Notes: generated from the letters alone by a model not told the origin. Positions 38,801 to 45,043 are shown, numbered from the stretch's first letter. The stretch: DNA of 64,000 bases from JAGQPD01 sp020426865 (GCA_041399065.1 JAWKTN010000001.1:868001-932000); one strand, 5' to 3'. Made by a program: numbers and translations.

Positions 38801-39708
38801 CCGGACTGGAGCCCGTTTTTGTGTCGGAATTCGCCTCGTTTGATTTCGTGACGCCCGGCGCGAACGACAATCTTATCGTGGATTCGATTGCTCCCGGTCA
38901 GAATCGGATTCATGGCACTAGTGATGGCGTGGCCGTCGAATCATTGATATTCAGCAATGTCACGCACGTCACGATCGACCTTCAATCGAGTGAAGCCACA
39001 CCATCAAGTGATACTGTTGTTTTTGAATCCGACTTAGTTGCGGACGGTTTGGCACAATTTACAATTGAGGTTTCGCAGAGTGACACCATCGACACGAGTG
39101 AGGTTACAACGCTCGAAGTGGACGTTGTCGTCGTCAACAATTCTGTGGCGGGTGACTTTAACGGCGATGGCGTACTCGATCTTGCAGACATCGACGAGTT
39201 GTCGAGCGCCATTGCAGCGAACACAGCTTTGCCGTTGTACGACTTAACCGGCGACGGACTGGTAAATCGCGACGACTTGGAATACTGGGTTGTGCAGATC
39301 AAACACACATCGATGGGTGATGTCAATCTCGACTTCTCGGTCGATGATGCCGATTTCGCGATTTGGAATGTCCACAAATTCTCCGCCTCGGCTCTGTGGT
39401 CTGACGGCAACTTCAACGCCGATTCGGTGGTGGACGTGGCGGATTATAACTTATGGAATAGTAACCGCTCACTCACGCCAACTCTGGATTCCGTCAACAC
39501 AACACAACGAAGAAATTCAACCAGGCGCCCACGCGTGACGAGTCTTTCGAGTACGGCGTCAACAGGGCAAGGCGTGTTACGTTCCGCCAGCACGCACGGC
39601 GTTGAGCGGAATGACAAGGCCGAAGCCAATTCGGCTGCGATCGATACTGTATTTGCGTTGCTTGACAACGATTCTCGTAGCCGCGGGTTAGGCGACCATG
39701 GCATCTGA
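20878..39708 (+). CDS. Giant surface protein: lipase-like start, RTX blocks, SdrD-B-like domains, dockerin-like end
   Basis: 6276 residues from the ATG at 20878. The N-terminus is basic and has FLEDRRMLA (26-34), the planctomycete extracellular motif. Residues about 58-310 look like an alpha/beta hydrolase fold (ATIIVHGYEPF, VDLHFIGVGTGAVVVSEAVE), but the nucleophile elbow reads GVGTG, without Ser. Residues 635-1010 resemble a beta-propeller. A long middle (about 1100-3200) is unrecognised, with recurrent PFLNQKL/PFLTQNV segments. RTX-type GGxGxDxLxGG repeats fill about 3274-3811 and 3941-4007, and again near 5541-5728. About twelve SdrD-B-like domains (GxKWxDxNGDG start) span about 4054-5504; the last ones are near-identical. 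Dockerin-like calcium loops (GDFNGDGVLDLADID, GDVNLDFSVDDADFAIW) sit near 6091-6202. No sortase or PEP-CTERM tail. Its end overlaps the sigma factor gene by 11 bases. Confidence 0.92.
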   Translation: MRKKNRKTKTRWKSSTSRPRGMAAEFLEDRRMLAYEWPITFDELGSPDRDNLEQGYILSGATIIVHGYEPFDDEGDTLASLAEAIRAGAVTSDREGWLLDYDSSRGGYDLNESILPAPAIPPTSTTPIKSGELVLLYDWAEASRHASPGWAEAAGDTLFSMLVDLNLTDVAPVDFTLNTEGTTGSGTRFSPTLAVSSPVFTENTRVRVVDDGNLPSGLDGGTTYFVRSPDADGSEFRLSELDSRTDDVDGDVENAFVEFTGGGTVQIRREWVDLHFIGVGTGAVVVSEAVERLAYFGVPVDHVTYLDPHDFNQGQVTDTGQQLDTLAAPDGYGAAVWNNVAFTDVYYQTRGSNGGFIDGADVPDEVVPKGRPIPGAYNYFIYYDDDDSGTTGNYLPPVDNYDERTVFGDHRYIWEGFYLATVTGNLPSRPTVKAFSDTGGDLLSPNVSNIPVNETGYAYSRIREAATRPDPLFFSRPAPDLSRQDHRFSGPGPSEEQRFISSGFAIADENSELFGFPDEAELLARNLTANDVEFGKQVSRWNPYDLLNGAFANGSDERLDGSPEIPGWFSPRTDASVVFDKYEGSRDDNRYPADPTIAVGQSVVVTGINSQLSLWSKDGVEIDTIGFFSFWGVSGFEKIVDPWVIYDRLTSRFFVVALGQLASGAGQILLAVSKTANPMSLDDATAPSEWYTFAPLTIPSPIGGATLPDYPKIATDDQFLYITANHFDTSSNLQNSTVSRLAKDPLIHGTQPATIPTFIPPVPVHTLQPIAAVGQPSGQPMIFLDAVNASLTCTGTSSGIRVWELGQTANNLVLRSNIKTPYQPLCGNPDGAAQPGTNLFLDTSTARLLNAVWRNNSIWTAHTVRDTGSSAGTADDLPTVRWYEIKYDTGTSNYHVEQKGDIRPGDGIATFVPSIAVDAAGNVALTYTQSSASGQAPTMMVATRSANDPLNTMRPGTAVRGGARFFEDPITPTSSNLKRWGDYAGIAVDPVDDATFWAFNMYAPVPNVPGNSNDKWGTQLVALSAVAPLDLTSRNTVRLSANSPRFSHKPTYIPPYADHVIVRYRVNEPSNHVTNTPENDTLRVRVGNREIGLPISLSSATADVVEWNVPIPAELRGRIQPLTIEIMPNADHASDADVEIVNVGFPQAAFLEVNAGATTHINLHDFISNVSFFFELDQPSDSIGTILDPIADGEFDFEPASGVTNQAFVRRLDYVGIDLVPRTTELRINILTAPTPNVPGAITIDADVQQRLLDGLRVVRDDLAPAVLSIANFTHSLSVHDTTIANNIDLETMIQTALVKRAEHYFNSTTSPTINGLQQLLDTPMQGMPQVGTGNARFYVDPDVVVAREFLAAGHELLSFNVGFKGWQINAAPLPVAASIRPLRDHAPLANFVVDVRIPVHFDIDVSNSDTSVKYDYFTFFATEHDLANEAARIGTLGVMINDDPQVLDLGLRLSLDHIPPGQSVPLSEWQDPFLANHIETSILANSFHSVYELDVMDLDWLPPGQRPVVISSSSDVFTTEPTLTFVGLDSVFDGPGPLVSFFDYVQPLDIASVMSQLGTLLGSLEVGLDLPDGVPFLTQNVSDLVSFSEILSGFSTAFAGSDDLGFETFQGALQVLRHATGLTEQEISLRADPANHVVFFDIDIQRPFTAALGEFDLGLDPGELQTAGPLATTFEAVASIDLSVGFELSPREQPVLTSSQLEGLTLSELNGQLGVRHTPSGGFDLEVELHSSSNVAPPLDLATYTNAITELNGGTIPAAIQSSPALGLSGPSTLATLDTDTAWRIINQNRVFYVQKHGPVLDISGPRYLVDLSSLDDNSTLQSAIQLIESSVGNGSLLSGQIVDANFTVDDVLVAGGIQWTDNSGSSPNENSTLAIRSWNGSPTGVDLGVVGRARDGDDGNEFDDATFTTLGPRIGESILDRVFFLENDSLQVDGGIDVSDLEMEVAIHGIDAMIKNGRIDLQVSSGLSLADPGVGNSDDQRVYFSELIGNTFDNVVHSSPHQVSGSGVRLPLLDMSGHLAENINENHPNTDEVDGPELQLGIEMDDEGNTVVHVLPSVDFDNLFSGFENLDFASPADAIGQLADLLKGDTFPFLNQKLPIINKSLMDLTELPDLLSGVADDLQLDPADLLSKLKGLLPQLDRPTAPLGAIPAIVPHLSPLEQLQLYQIREHLTQALGGDLPSLPTKMLSIVGVFEDFIAQLPEDVNIGQLSNVVASIRSVLPSFDSIAEAIESALAAANLLADDVVVTFVPDLTVGGSVAPGLNLSVPIGRSDESIPFGLDRLSDGLATIPILGVDDTNDWSLALEYNLQFNLNFAIDLSSGLSPTERLRIATGETGTSLTFTLGVADGLDDISVTLGGIDAVTLTDVDVVFAAQESRTASANPDGSFTISPSISAADLSLAFVVADEGGVLTTIPSTDYTITNGNTLNFTNPLTEPANGAIVRVSFPLSDSAELGFELTSLAAGDSTEYIPPSDVGDRLTSSLDPVMFGANMNVTLPAPIGSLAAPIRAFLDPAHPSTAHLEYPALDDILNSLGDDTCNLSLIASGIDAFLSGLEAAINSRVLSALPLVRPEKLDAFNSFIGDLRSFAGPLTSLKSTADLQNYLFENLGPGSSNGTGLKLNILQGVSSPSDIGNFSSSTANRAEVFTGDSQGRCVEIDLALGVDVDSPQAFSVETDFDLDVDGLVFKVDTSGGIRLAMGYDINIGFGVSKSEGFYVRVDPDNPEIALDLSAELVEGTQLGIELFLLKLTASESPGGPYTGFTGRVGLNIVSPDATLSLADFTSASITPELNINANVDLDLTLAAGISGDNIPSLFAGIQIVGWGIGDDGNPIGVPTLTINAGLQLGDFLTRTLGPIAAKFEPLLDPIRPIIEFPERTVPVFNEVSKFAGRGEFTVQDLIEYSGFGGEQLEDILKAFTILRGLDDLVSGVQTGTIDFGEFTIDFGQLQALATALENVDETSDSVDFEAFGHFMSDSSSAGSQFDQGASDVAADSDEVKIRFPLFEDPTSIFRVIFGQPIDLIKFEGPSAATGGEKSVSFPIISPVLSGTLGVQYNAFIKALNFGFDTYGLFNRDVPFFDGFYLDDNGRIAGLDLIVTLAAEVGVPGARGGLRGGVDASLGASWHDTNDDSRFRIISELAERAKQGPHCIFELSGTLDAFVELFVKIGPFSKEKRLIDERLLDFELACPPLPEPQLAHVDNAGTLILHIGPNAHLRQIGANDGNEKISITLDSDTGEYLVEGFGMVQTYAFTQIYGDAGEGNDQITIGDDVAVPAELHGGPGNDRLTGSGMAVNTIYGDDGNDWLVGGSQSDTIEGGAGDDSIEGLGGDDTLLGDSGDDDLDGGDGQDTLRGGEGDDELDGGADGDFELSGGAGDDRLDGGEGDDILLVGGPGNDVIQGGVGVDTLKGEDGDDLLDGGDDGDTLEGGPGNDIIIGGDGPDILNGGDGSDTLTGGPDPDTFRFDDIASGRSEVDTVMDEGTDDIEILDFSGVNDDVLVNLTNGRARHSNDDGALRAIRIQQPELFENVIGGSGNDTIIDNEIDNLFRGGPGDDLYVFGRGHTGEEDTVSESSGVDGIDFSDLPSSISVVIDLTVDGDVAVTDHGRILVAVGNDLENAFGGEDGDLITGNSKPNLLVGNGGVDIINGRAGDDEIHGGSDQDVIHGEEGMDTIFGGSENDQLFGDTENDTIFGDDGDDLIQGNEGNDTIRGGTGDDRIYGGTDGGTIIGEDADTIFGEDGVDAIFGQKDADEIHGGPGDDRIFGGDGNDIIEGNAGEDRIFGESGADSIDGGPHRDIILGGTGNDYLRGGSGDDFISGGGDSGFAGSFILPDDGNTFFDQLGDTGSFVAGNFGDYLDGDSGHDLVVGGHPIDQEFGIDVDADIALIPLNMLVQQFFMDMFVVSGDPDLIDESRDYDTTIAESLQFFDALERRFVVRTGVGADDNDDVIHGGSGNDILAGQQGTDYLFGDFGNDYLSGYLVQNVQSAEEDRLEGGPDNDLLCGTLGSNYMLGGTSDHNVEYILTNPGIPFGGPFTGGYQVTSCETAVAAFVPPPPVEIHGQKFLDQNGDGLRDITEDVGLDGWTIELRDAEGELIASTVTTSVDLNGDGTIDPITESGHYSFTDASVGGNVLGMVAGSYTVHEVPQAGYRETFPGLSLSDPPVDIALASGIVSRVGAVEVAERVVTAYTVALDLGQIASGIDFGNARLNEIRGIVWDDSNGNGVQDPGEPLRAGHTVYLDTNPLPPLGDESMTVTDKNGEYVFTDLSPGIYFVSADALGLGISFPSQPQQHFVAALTYGVTIHNQNFGRFDPITIRGNVFEDANGNGINDGESGLVRAVFVDENGDGILQVNEPSTISSANGDYEIDGVPPGLVSLVVVPFPAGWQQSFPAASEGSKHQFTVESGDVVDGFDFGLFEPASITITTFDVGNTKFLSDWTIYIDLNENGTLDVDTDGNPLEPSGTTNFVGEVTFGELAPGTYVLAEVIPEGWIQVDPAPETTGIPATLLITVTSGESAGVDTNPVDGIDEKIYFRNRESAGIKGQLFYDTNGDGNFDTDERGLGNWTVYLDTNDNGQFDAFDPLDPDAHADPFAVTAFDDPRTLDENEEGTYAFAGLSPDTYPVLFVIQDGWLKTLPGSPSDETFYELDPLNAGNTATLNFGVTRSASVEGIKWEDLNADGLRRQVDAIPFDPDTGAGGPRGDIGLNGFTIQLLDAQGTVIDTIASSDIDLDNSGSDGIDNDRDWNADEDDQNDDGEPSEGEPHVDEPDEAIDPSTERGVYQFDNLLPGVYTIREVLPAGSERWLQTSPNFDGVFEYTVDVAEGAAITGLDFSNVRAASIGGYKRSDINGDGVVSAAEPALEGWTMFLDLDYDGQFSLGEPTAVTDESGHYTFFDLFPGTYVVMELLPIGAQAVQTFPGPQNQFRHVVRLAENEFADDRNFGNRLETSIHGMKWDDLNGDGLRTANEPGLANWTIFIDRNDNGMLDLGEVSTTTDPSGSYWFMDLSPNQYVVAEVMQPGWQQTYPSNPSVHVVDVGDGEIVERIDFGNRRIMDGEIHGTKWNELDGDGRIGELEPRLRGWTIFLDQNNNGALDQGERSVITDASGDYSFTGLSAGSYVVAEVQQTGWQQVFPAAPGTHNITLSTSEIRRGLDFGNQQIADAELHGTKWNDLDGDGRIGELEPRLRGWTIYLDQNNNGTLDQGEISTITDANGDYSFAGLTAGLYVVAEVQQTGWQQVFPAAPGNHIVTLSAGEVARDLNFGNRQVAGGELRGTNWNDLNRDGQLSLLEPRLSGWTIFLDQNNNGIFDRGEASTITDSRGEYAFNRLSEGTYVVAEVQQSGWEQVFPASPGVHVVSVSAEDMILNLNFGNVQVRSVRQSAVAVSLNLASSGEPTVPELIEPTADGDSQMVTVEGLKYLDQNCNGEFDADDEPLPGVTIYIDRNENGEFDPALDPFAVTGANGTFIINANVMPGPFWVREVVPEGYTQSQPIGDGYLVAPGGAPYLEFGNFTHVVLADGSDILMGFDAADTMYGDNLVSNACILSIGDDDDLFGLAGDDMLIGQLRSDTYYFGPATSSERDIVVELPDDNTDDPTDEGIYDRLDFNGEDINHDGMTELVSLGTSEPVTVILSGTTPWAAGQIARHGDEGSLHIVLTGEIPQAANFEEVVGGAGNDTIVGNDANNYFEGGFGSDVLEGGLGDDTLRGGIGSDTLVADEGSNTLAGGEDGDTYQFRPAAEINEIIDPSNDIEPDTLDFSASALGITLNLDEVGSEQTVDSGGQVVLLNGSIENLIGSDHRDAITVALALFGRTLDGGDPTSLPGDTLYVDTRGHAVPSTDSPIVVNGFASITHTDFENVFTYGSGPVTIDAGDNANDGVADAFSVVTNGVTMSVFVNNLIAYNVPVGFIPPIIIQGSSDDDILTVTYGPVNPVPQGLFFHGEKQILSDVMILHGAGALSGLYVPDPTTFGNGTVTIDSSKIVFTGLEPVFVSEFASFDFVTPGANDNLIVDSIAPGQNRIHGTSDGVAVESLIFSNVTHVTIDLQSSEATPSSDTVVFESDLVADGLAQFTIEVSQSDTIDTSEVTTLEVDVVVVNNSVAGDFNGDGVLDLADIDELSSAIAANTALPLYDLTGDGLVNRDDLEYWVVQIKHTSMGDVNLDFSVDDADFAIWNVHKFSASALWSDGNFNADSVVDVADYNLWNSNRSLTPTLDSVNTTQRRNSTRRPRVTSLSSTASTGQGVLRSASTHGVERNDKAEANSAAIDTVFALLDNDSRSRGLGDHGI
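35700..36980 (+). repeat. Tandem 321-base units inside the giant gene
   Basis: Four SdrD-B-like domains repeat every 321 bases (107 residues), as seen from the matching TACGTCGTCG positions at about 35890, 36211, 36532 and 36853. Units two and three share a stretch of more than 50 identical bases (from 36211 and 36532), and GELEPRLRGW occurs in both. This indicates recent duplication or gene conversion within the gene. Confidence 0.85.
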
Positions 39709-40255
39709 CTATGACTTTGACTTGGAAGCGCTGAGTCGTTTTCGAGCATATCTCAGGTTGTTGGCGGCAACGCAGATTGGCCCGTGGTTAGAGCAGCACA
39801 TTGATGCCTCAGACCTTGTCCAGCAGACGTTCCTCGACGCGGTTTCCCGCAAGAATCAATTTCGCGGCGAGTCGAATGTCGATCTTCTAAAATGGTTGAA
39901 GAGGATCCTTGTCAATAATCTGGTCGATGCACTTCGATATCATGGGCGGCAGAAAAGGGACGTTGGCAGAAACAGGTCGCTGGAGGACGAGATCTTCGAC
40001 TCGTTTCGCCAAATTGACGCATTGGTCGATTCGCGTTCCTCCCCCAGTCAGCGGGCGGCTACCAACGAGACGCTGCTGCGGCTGCCGACTGCGTTGGAAA
40101 AGTTGTCGGACGGACAGCGGGATGCTATCATGTTGCATCATCTTCAAGGATTAACACTCAAGGAGACGGCCGAGAAACTCGGTCGCAGCGAAGCGGCGGT
40201 TTCCGGCTTGTTGCATCGGGGTCTCAAACGACTTCACGAACTACTTGGAGAGTGA
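39698..40255 (+). CDS. ECF-type RNA polymerase sigma factor
   Basis: 185 residues. Its ATG lies inside the end of the giant gene (overlap ATGGCATCTGA), so translation is probably coupled. Region 2 is visible as ASDLVQQTFLDAVSRKNQFRGESN followed by DLLKWLKRILVNNLVDALRYHGR, and region 4 as LEKLSDGQRDAIMLHHLQGLTLKETAEKLGRSEAAVSGLLHRGLKRL, a helix-turn-helix for -35 recognition. This is the general ECF sigma-70 pattern of planctomycetes, where such genes are often next to Ser/Thr kinases. No separate anti-sigma gene is seen; control may come through the kinase next door (inference). Its stop overlaps the GTG that could start the kinase gene. Confidence 0.94.
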   Translation: MASDYDFDLEALSRFRAYLRLLAATQIGPWLEQHIDASDLVQQTFLDAVSRKNQFRGESNVDLLKWLKRILVNNLVDALRYHGRQKRDVGRNRSLEDEIFDSFRQIDALVDSRSSPSQRAATNETLLRLPTALEKLSDGQRDAIMLHHLQGLTLKETAEKLGRSEAAVSGLLHRGLKRLHELLGE

Positions 40256-40260
40256 GCGAT

Positions 40261-43200
40261 ATGTCAAGCATTGAGGCCGCTGACGGCAGCGCCGGTCGCC
40301 TTGAGGATCTGATTGCCGAGTACGTCCGGGCAGAGGAGAGTGGGAAGCCGCTCTGCCGAGAATCTTTATTGAGCCGACACCCCGAACTCGCCGCCGAACT
40401 TTCTGAGTTCTTTCGGCATCGCGACCATATCGAACGATTAGTAGCACCGTTGCGTCAGGCAACATCGCGGGTCCTGAATATCAGGTGTCCGCATTGCCAA
40501 AACAGGATCGAGCTAGTCGACACAACGGCATCGTCCAGTGTCAATTGCCCGTCCTGCGGCAGCTGCTTTAGCCTGTTGGGAAGCGCAAACGACAATTGCC
40601 CCATAGGAGTGAGCTGTATTGGGCAGTTTCAACTGATTGAGCAGGTAGGAGTCGGGCAGTTTGGTTCCGTGTGGAAGGCTCGTGACTTAGCGCTGGAACG
40701 CGTCGTTGCGGTAAAACTGCCGCGGCAACGTGTGGTGACAGATGCCGACGCGGAGATACTATTGCGAGACGCCCGTGTTTCGGCACAATTGCGGCACCCG
40801 AACATTGTTAGTGTTCACGAGGTCGGCAAGCACGAGAATGCAATCTATATCGTCAGTGATTACATCGATGGTGTTACCTTAAGGGAGTGGATGGCGGCTA
40901 AGCCGCTTCGAGCTCGCGAAGTCGCATCGCTGATGACGACCATTGCCAATGCGCTGCATTATGCGCATGAGTCGGGCGTCATCCATCGTGACCTCAAACC
41001 TAGCAACGTCATGATCGACCGCCGCGGAGTTCCCCATATCGTTGACTTTGGATTGGCAAAGCGGGACGCGACGGAGATTACGATGACCGCCGAAGGCCAG
41101 GTCCTCGGTACACCCGCCTATATGTCCCCCGAACAGGCTCGCGGGGACTCGCATCGCGTTGATCGTCGTGCGGATGTATATGCGATGGGCGTGATGCTGT
41201 ACGAGATGCTCACGCAACAATTGCCCTTTCATGGCAACAAGCAAATGCTTATCGTCCAGGTTCTCCATGACGAGCCGCGGGCGCCGCGCAAGATCAATCC
41301 CGACATTCCTCGCGATTTGGAAACAATCTGTGCCAAGTGCCTGCGCAAGGAACCCGTTCATCGTTATGCAACCGCGCGGGAACTTGCAGATGATCTGCAG
41401 CGGTGGCTCGACGGTCGGCCAATCATTGCGCGCCCCGTAAGTCACGCTGAGAAAATCTTACTCTGGAGCAAGCGTCGTCCTGCAGTAGCCAGTTTACTAG
41501 CGATCGTCTGCGTCCTCCTGGTTTTTACGGGAATTGTCGCACGTAATATACAGCGTCGCGAACGCGCTCATGCGGCGATCCACTCACTCCTGACAGCGCC
41601 AACGGATGACCTCATCACGCTCCTATCAGCGGCCAAGTCGAACGCACAGACACTTGGCCCGATGCTCAAGTCGGTCAACGAAAAGCACCTCACGGAGAAG
41701 GAACAACTCCATCTCGCCGTTGCACAGTTGCGATTCAACGGTACCGACGGACGGACGTTGCAGCGAAAACTGTTCTCGGCCACACCGCGCGAGCTACTCA
41801 TGATACGAAGCGTCCTGCAGGCATATGCGAGCGCGAGTTCATTGGCCGAATGCACCGACTTGTGTTGGGAAACTGTCACCGACCCAACGAACTCGGCGGA
41901 CAAGCGGCTTTGTGCCGCCGGAGCACTAGCGACCCTCGACGCAGCGAATTCCCGATGGGGTCACGTTGCACCCGCGGTTGCGGCACTCATTGTCTCCCAG
42001 CCGCTGGGCGAAGTTTCCAACTGGCTCGCGGTCTTCCAACCGGTCAGCGACAAGCTCGACGGAACGCTCGACCAGATCTTCAAACGGTCGCGTTCCAGTA
42101 CCGAACGTGAGGTAGCCGCGATGGCGCTGGCGGAGTACTTCGCACATGATCCCGATCGGCTGCTGACTTTCATAGAATTTGCCGAAGCCGAACATCTGAA
42201 TGGATTCGTCGCAAAGATGCAATTGATCGATGGTGGAACAAAGCTCTTGCAACGCCGGCTTGACGAGTTTACTCATGCACAGCTCACACCCATCGCCAAC
42301 CCAGCGAGATTCCACGAACTGCCACTGCATTGCATCGCGCGGATAGAATCTAATGCCGGAGTCGTCAATGATAATTTCGCGATTGCACCGTCGCTTCCCT
42401 TCAATGAGGCATTGCTGGCGGTGAACGAAATGCGCGGAAGCGGCTACCGACCCATTCGCTTTCGACCGTTCCATGCCGGAGGCCAAACGATGGTCGCCGT
42501 ACTTTGGACGCGCGACGGACAGGATTGGTTATTAGAGACGGACTTAACTGAGAGCGTTGTTTCGACGCGACTGAGTCAAATGCATCATGAAGGACTCGTG
42601 CCCGTGGACGCGGCAATGTACCTGCGCAACGGTATGCCGCATCACGCCGTTATTTGGGCCGCTGCGGATAGCGACAGTGCTTGTGAATACGCAATAACCG
42701 TTTCTCACACGGCACCCGAAAGGCAGTTGGACTTTGATAATCATCGTGCCAAGGGCTTCGTACCGCAGACGATTCACGTCGCATTGAAGGGACGCGATCT
42801 TGTTCGGACTCAGATTTGGCGACAGCCGAGCCCTCGATCGTTCCGATGGCAGCAGTCCCCGACTCCACAATTGCTTGACAATCTGTCGATAAGCGACGGC
42901 ATGCTGCTCGTTGACGCGACCGTTTTTCCGTATCGGCGACATGCGATGTTCGGCGGAGTCTGGCAGCAGGACTTTCGACAGGCCTATCAGATCGTGACCG
43001 AATCGACGGACTCGACGGCCGACAAATTTGCCACCATGATTGCCAGCGGCTATCACCCTATCAGTATCAACGCTGCTACCATACAAACCCCACAACCGCC
43101 AACCGTCACCGTGGTCTGGCATCGGCCCGAGGTGAGTTCGCTCGAACAAACGGATCGCCAACAAAGCCACTGTAATCTTGTTACGGCTTTATTAATGATG

Positions 43201-45018
43201 GGTGACAACCAGCCCGCTTTGAAAGTCCTACGACAACATTCCGACCCCACCCTGCGATCCGTGTTGACTCATCGCATTGGACGGAGCTCCGTCGATCCGA
43301 GCATGATCGTCGAGCTCATAGACCGCAACGAAATTCCCCCCGACGCTCGACAGGCACTGATACTTTGCTTGCACAACTACGGGCAGGTTCTCGTTGCTTA
43401 CCGGGATTCGCTCGCAACTCGCCTCAAACAACTTTATGTTGACGATCCCGACGCTGGTGTGCACGGGGCCGCGTCATTGCTTCTCCGCGATTGGCGGATT
43501 CCGGTCGATCCCATTCCACCTGTAGAGCAACCGCTGCCCGGTACGGAGAAGGCATGGTACGTGGACAAAGCACAACACACAATGGTCGTCGCCAAGCTAC
43601 CGAAAGAAATGCCGATTGCTGACATACAATCCTATGAAGTCAAAGCGCCGGGCCGAGTCTTTGCCATATCCGCCCACGAGGTTACCGTCGGACAATTTCG
43701 GGCGTTTCGACCCGACGCGGATTTTGGATCGGCGTCCGCCGACCATCCGGCATGCAAGATCTCATGGTTTGATGCCGTTGCCTATTGCCAGTACTTGAAC
43801 GAACTCAACGGATTGCTTGACCCGTCCAACTGGTGTTACCTTCCGAACGCGGACGGCAAATTTGCTCACGGTATGCGAATTCCGGCCGACTACACGTCCC
43901 GACTTGGCTATCGCCTGGTCTCGACGGAGGAATTTCGATATGCAGGCTGCGCCATGGCGGCCACGAATTTCTTTTTTGGCAACGACCCTGAAATGCTATC
44001 TCAATACGCTTGGCACGCGGGAAATACATCGCAATTGATGCCCGTCGGAACACGGCTGCCGAACGTTTTCGGACTCTTCGACGTTCACGGCAATGCGATG
44101 GAGTGGTGTTATGGGCCCAATGACAGTTTGGCCGCGGATTCGCTCTACGTTGATGAAAGCCAACGACGCACCGTGTCAGGTGGAAGTATCAATGATTTAC
44201 CTGTTCAGCTAGGACAGTACCTCGTCCAGCACGGCGAACCAGCAACGCCCGCGCAGTGGCCACAGGGTTTTCGCGTCGCCAGGACAATTGTCCCCGCAGA
44301 GGCAGACCGGGTTGTCGTCGACGAAGCAACAGAATTCTGGCAGGCAGGGCAATGCATGGGTCGGCAAGGCAAATGGCCGGAAGCCATCGACAGCCTTGAA
44401 CGAGCGATGCGTTGTATGTCACCTGATGATCCGCGATACGTGCAATGCGCTGCACAACTCTTCGCAATTCGATTTTACCTCAATGACCATGAGCGCGCAA
44501 GACAACTTTCAGACGTCATGCTTCACCGTTTTGGCGAAACGCGGGACGGCAACATTGCACACAATCTCGTCGGTTGGGCGTTGCTGCTTCCCGATAGCCC
44601 CGTTACCGATCAAATTGAACGACTCGTCGAGTTGTCCTGCCGAGTCAACAATCCCCTGCATCAACGAGGCCGAGGGATGTTGTATTACCGCATGGGCAAG
44701 AACAAGGAAGCAAAGGACGCCATCGAACGTGCTCTAGCAAGCAACTATCCGGCAGGCAAACCAGCATCGCTATACTTTCTCGCAATGACGCTGCACGCGA
44801 TGGGGGACGACGCCCAAGCTCAGACGGCATATCGCGATGCACTGAAATTTCAAAAGAAATTCGCCGAAACGCAATCGATTGGTGACTTTGGCCCGATGTG
44901 GCCAAACTGGGTCCAGTTTGAAGCCATCCGTCGCGAAGCTGCGGACACACTGTCCACCGCAATTCCCCCCAGCGACCCACCCATTTCCGTGGAACACCGA
45001 TCTGACGATGACCAGTGA
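40261..45018 (+). CDS. Ser/Thr protein kinase with zinc ribbon, FGE/SUMF-like domain and TPRs
   Basis: 1585 residues from the ATG at 40261 (GGAG 10 bases upstream); a GTG at 40252 overlapping the sigma stop is possible. A zinc ribbon (CPHCQNR ... CPSCGSC, about 75-105) precedes a Hanks kinase domain (about 120-387) with GVGQFGSV, VAVKLP, HRDLKPSNVMI, VDFGLAKR and GTPAYMSPEQA, all the catalytic elements. A transmembrane segment (VASLLAIVCVLLVFTGIVA, about 404-428) places the rest outside. After a long middle comes an FGE-sulfatase / SUMF-like domain (about 1130-1340: VFAISAHEVTVGQFRAF, VFGLFDVHGNAMEWC, QGFRVART) and TPR-like helices (about 1357-1537). In the family such domains act as sensors or ligand binders. 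It likely signals envelope state to the coupled sigma factor (inference). Confidence 0.93.
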   Translation: MSSIEAADGSAGRLEDLIAEYVRAEESGKPLCRESLLSRHPELAAELSEFFRHRDHIERLVAPLRQATSRVLNIRCPHCQNRIELVDTTASSSVNCPSCGSCFSLLGSANDNCPIGVSCIGQFQLIEQVGVGQFGSVWKARDLALERVVAVKLPRQRVVTDADAEILLRDARVSAQLRHPNIVSVHEVGKHENAIYIVSDYIDGVTLREWMAAKPLRAREVASLMTTIANALHYAHESGVIHRDLKPSNVMIDRRGVPHIVDFGLAKRDATEITMTAEGQVLGTPAYMSPEQARGDSHRVDRRADVYAMGVMLYEMLTQQLPFHGNKQMLIVQVLHDEPRAPRKINPDIPRDLETICAKCLRKEPVHRYATARELADDLQRWLDGRPIIARPVSHAEKILLWSKRRPAVASLLAIVCVLLVFTGIVARNIQRRERAHAAIHSLLTAPTDDLITLLSAAKSNAQTLGPMLKSVNEKHLTEKEQLHLAVAQLRFNGTDGRTLQRKLFSATPRELLMIRSVLQAYASASSLAECTDLCWETVTDPTNSADKRLCAAGALATLDAANSRWGHVAPAVAALIVSQPLGEVSNWLAVFQPVSDKLDGTLDQIFKRSRSSTEREVAAMALAEYFAHDPDRLLTFIEFAEAEHLNGFVAKMQLIDGGTKLLQRRLDEFTHAQLTPIANPARFHELPLHCIARIESNAGVVNDNFAIAPSLPFNEALLAVNEMRGSGYRPIRFRPFHAGGQTMVAVLWTRDGQDWLLETDLTESVVSTRLSQMHHEGLVPVDAAMYLRNGMPHHAVIWAAADSDSACEYAITVSHTAPERQLDFDNHRAKGFVPQTIHVALKGRDLVRTQIWRQPSPRSFRWQQSPTPQLLDNLSISDGMLLVDATVFPYRRHAMFGGVWQQDFRQAYQIVTESTDSTADKFATMIASGYHPISINAATIQTPQPPTVTVVWHRPEVSSLEQTDRQQSHCNLVTALLMMGDNQPALKVLRQHSDPTLRSVLTHRIGRSSVDPSMIVELIDRNEIPPDARQALILCLHNYGQVLVAYRDSLATRLKQLYVDDPDAGVHGAASLLLRDWRIPVDPIPPVEQPLPGTEKAWYVDKAQHTMVVAKLPKEMPIADIQSYEVKAPGRVFAISAHEVTVGQFRAFRPDADFGSASADHPACKISWFDAVAYCQYLNELNGLLDPSNWCYLPNADGKFAHGMRIPADYTSRLGYRLVSTEEFRYAGCAMAATNFFFGNDPEMLSQYAWHAGNTSQLMPVGTRLPNVFGLFDVHGNAMEWCYGPNDSLAADSLYVDESQRRTVSGGSINDLPVQLGQYLVQHGEPATPAQWPQGFRVARTIVPAEADRVVVDEATEFWQAGQCMGRQGKWPEAIDSLERAMRCMSPDDPRYVQCAAQLFAIRFYLNDHERARQLSDVMLHRFGETRDGNIAHNLVGWALLLPDSPVTDQIERLVELSCRVNNPLHQRGRGMLYYRMGKNKEAKDAIERALASNYPAGKPASLYFLAMTLHAMGDDAQAQTAYRDALKFQKKFAETQSIGDFGPMWPNWVQFEAIRREAADTLSTAIPPSDPPISVEHRSDDDQ

Positions 45019-45043
45019 CACGATGCGTACAGGGTGAATAGCA

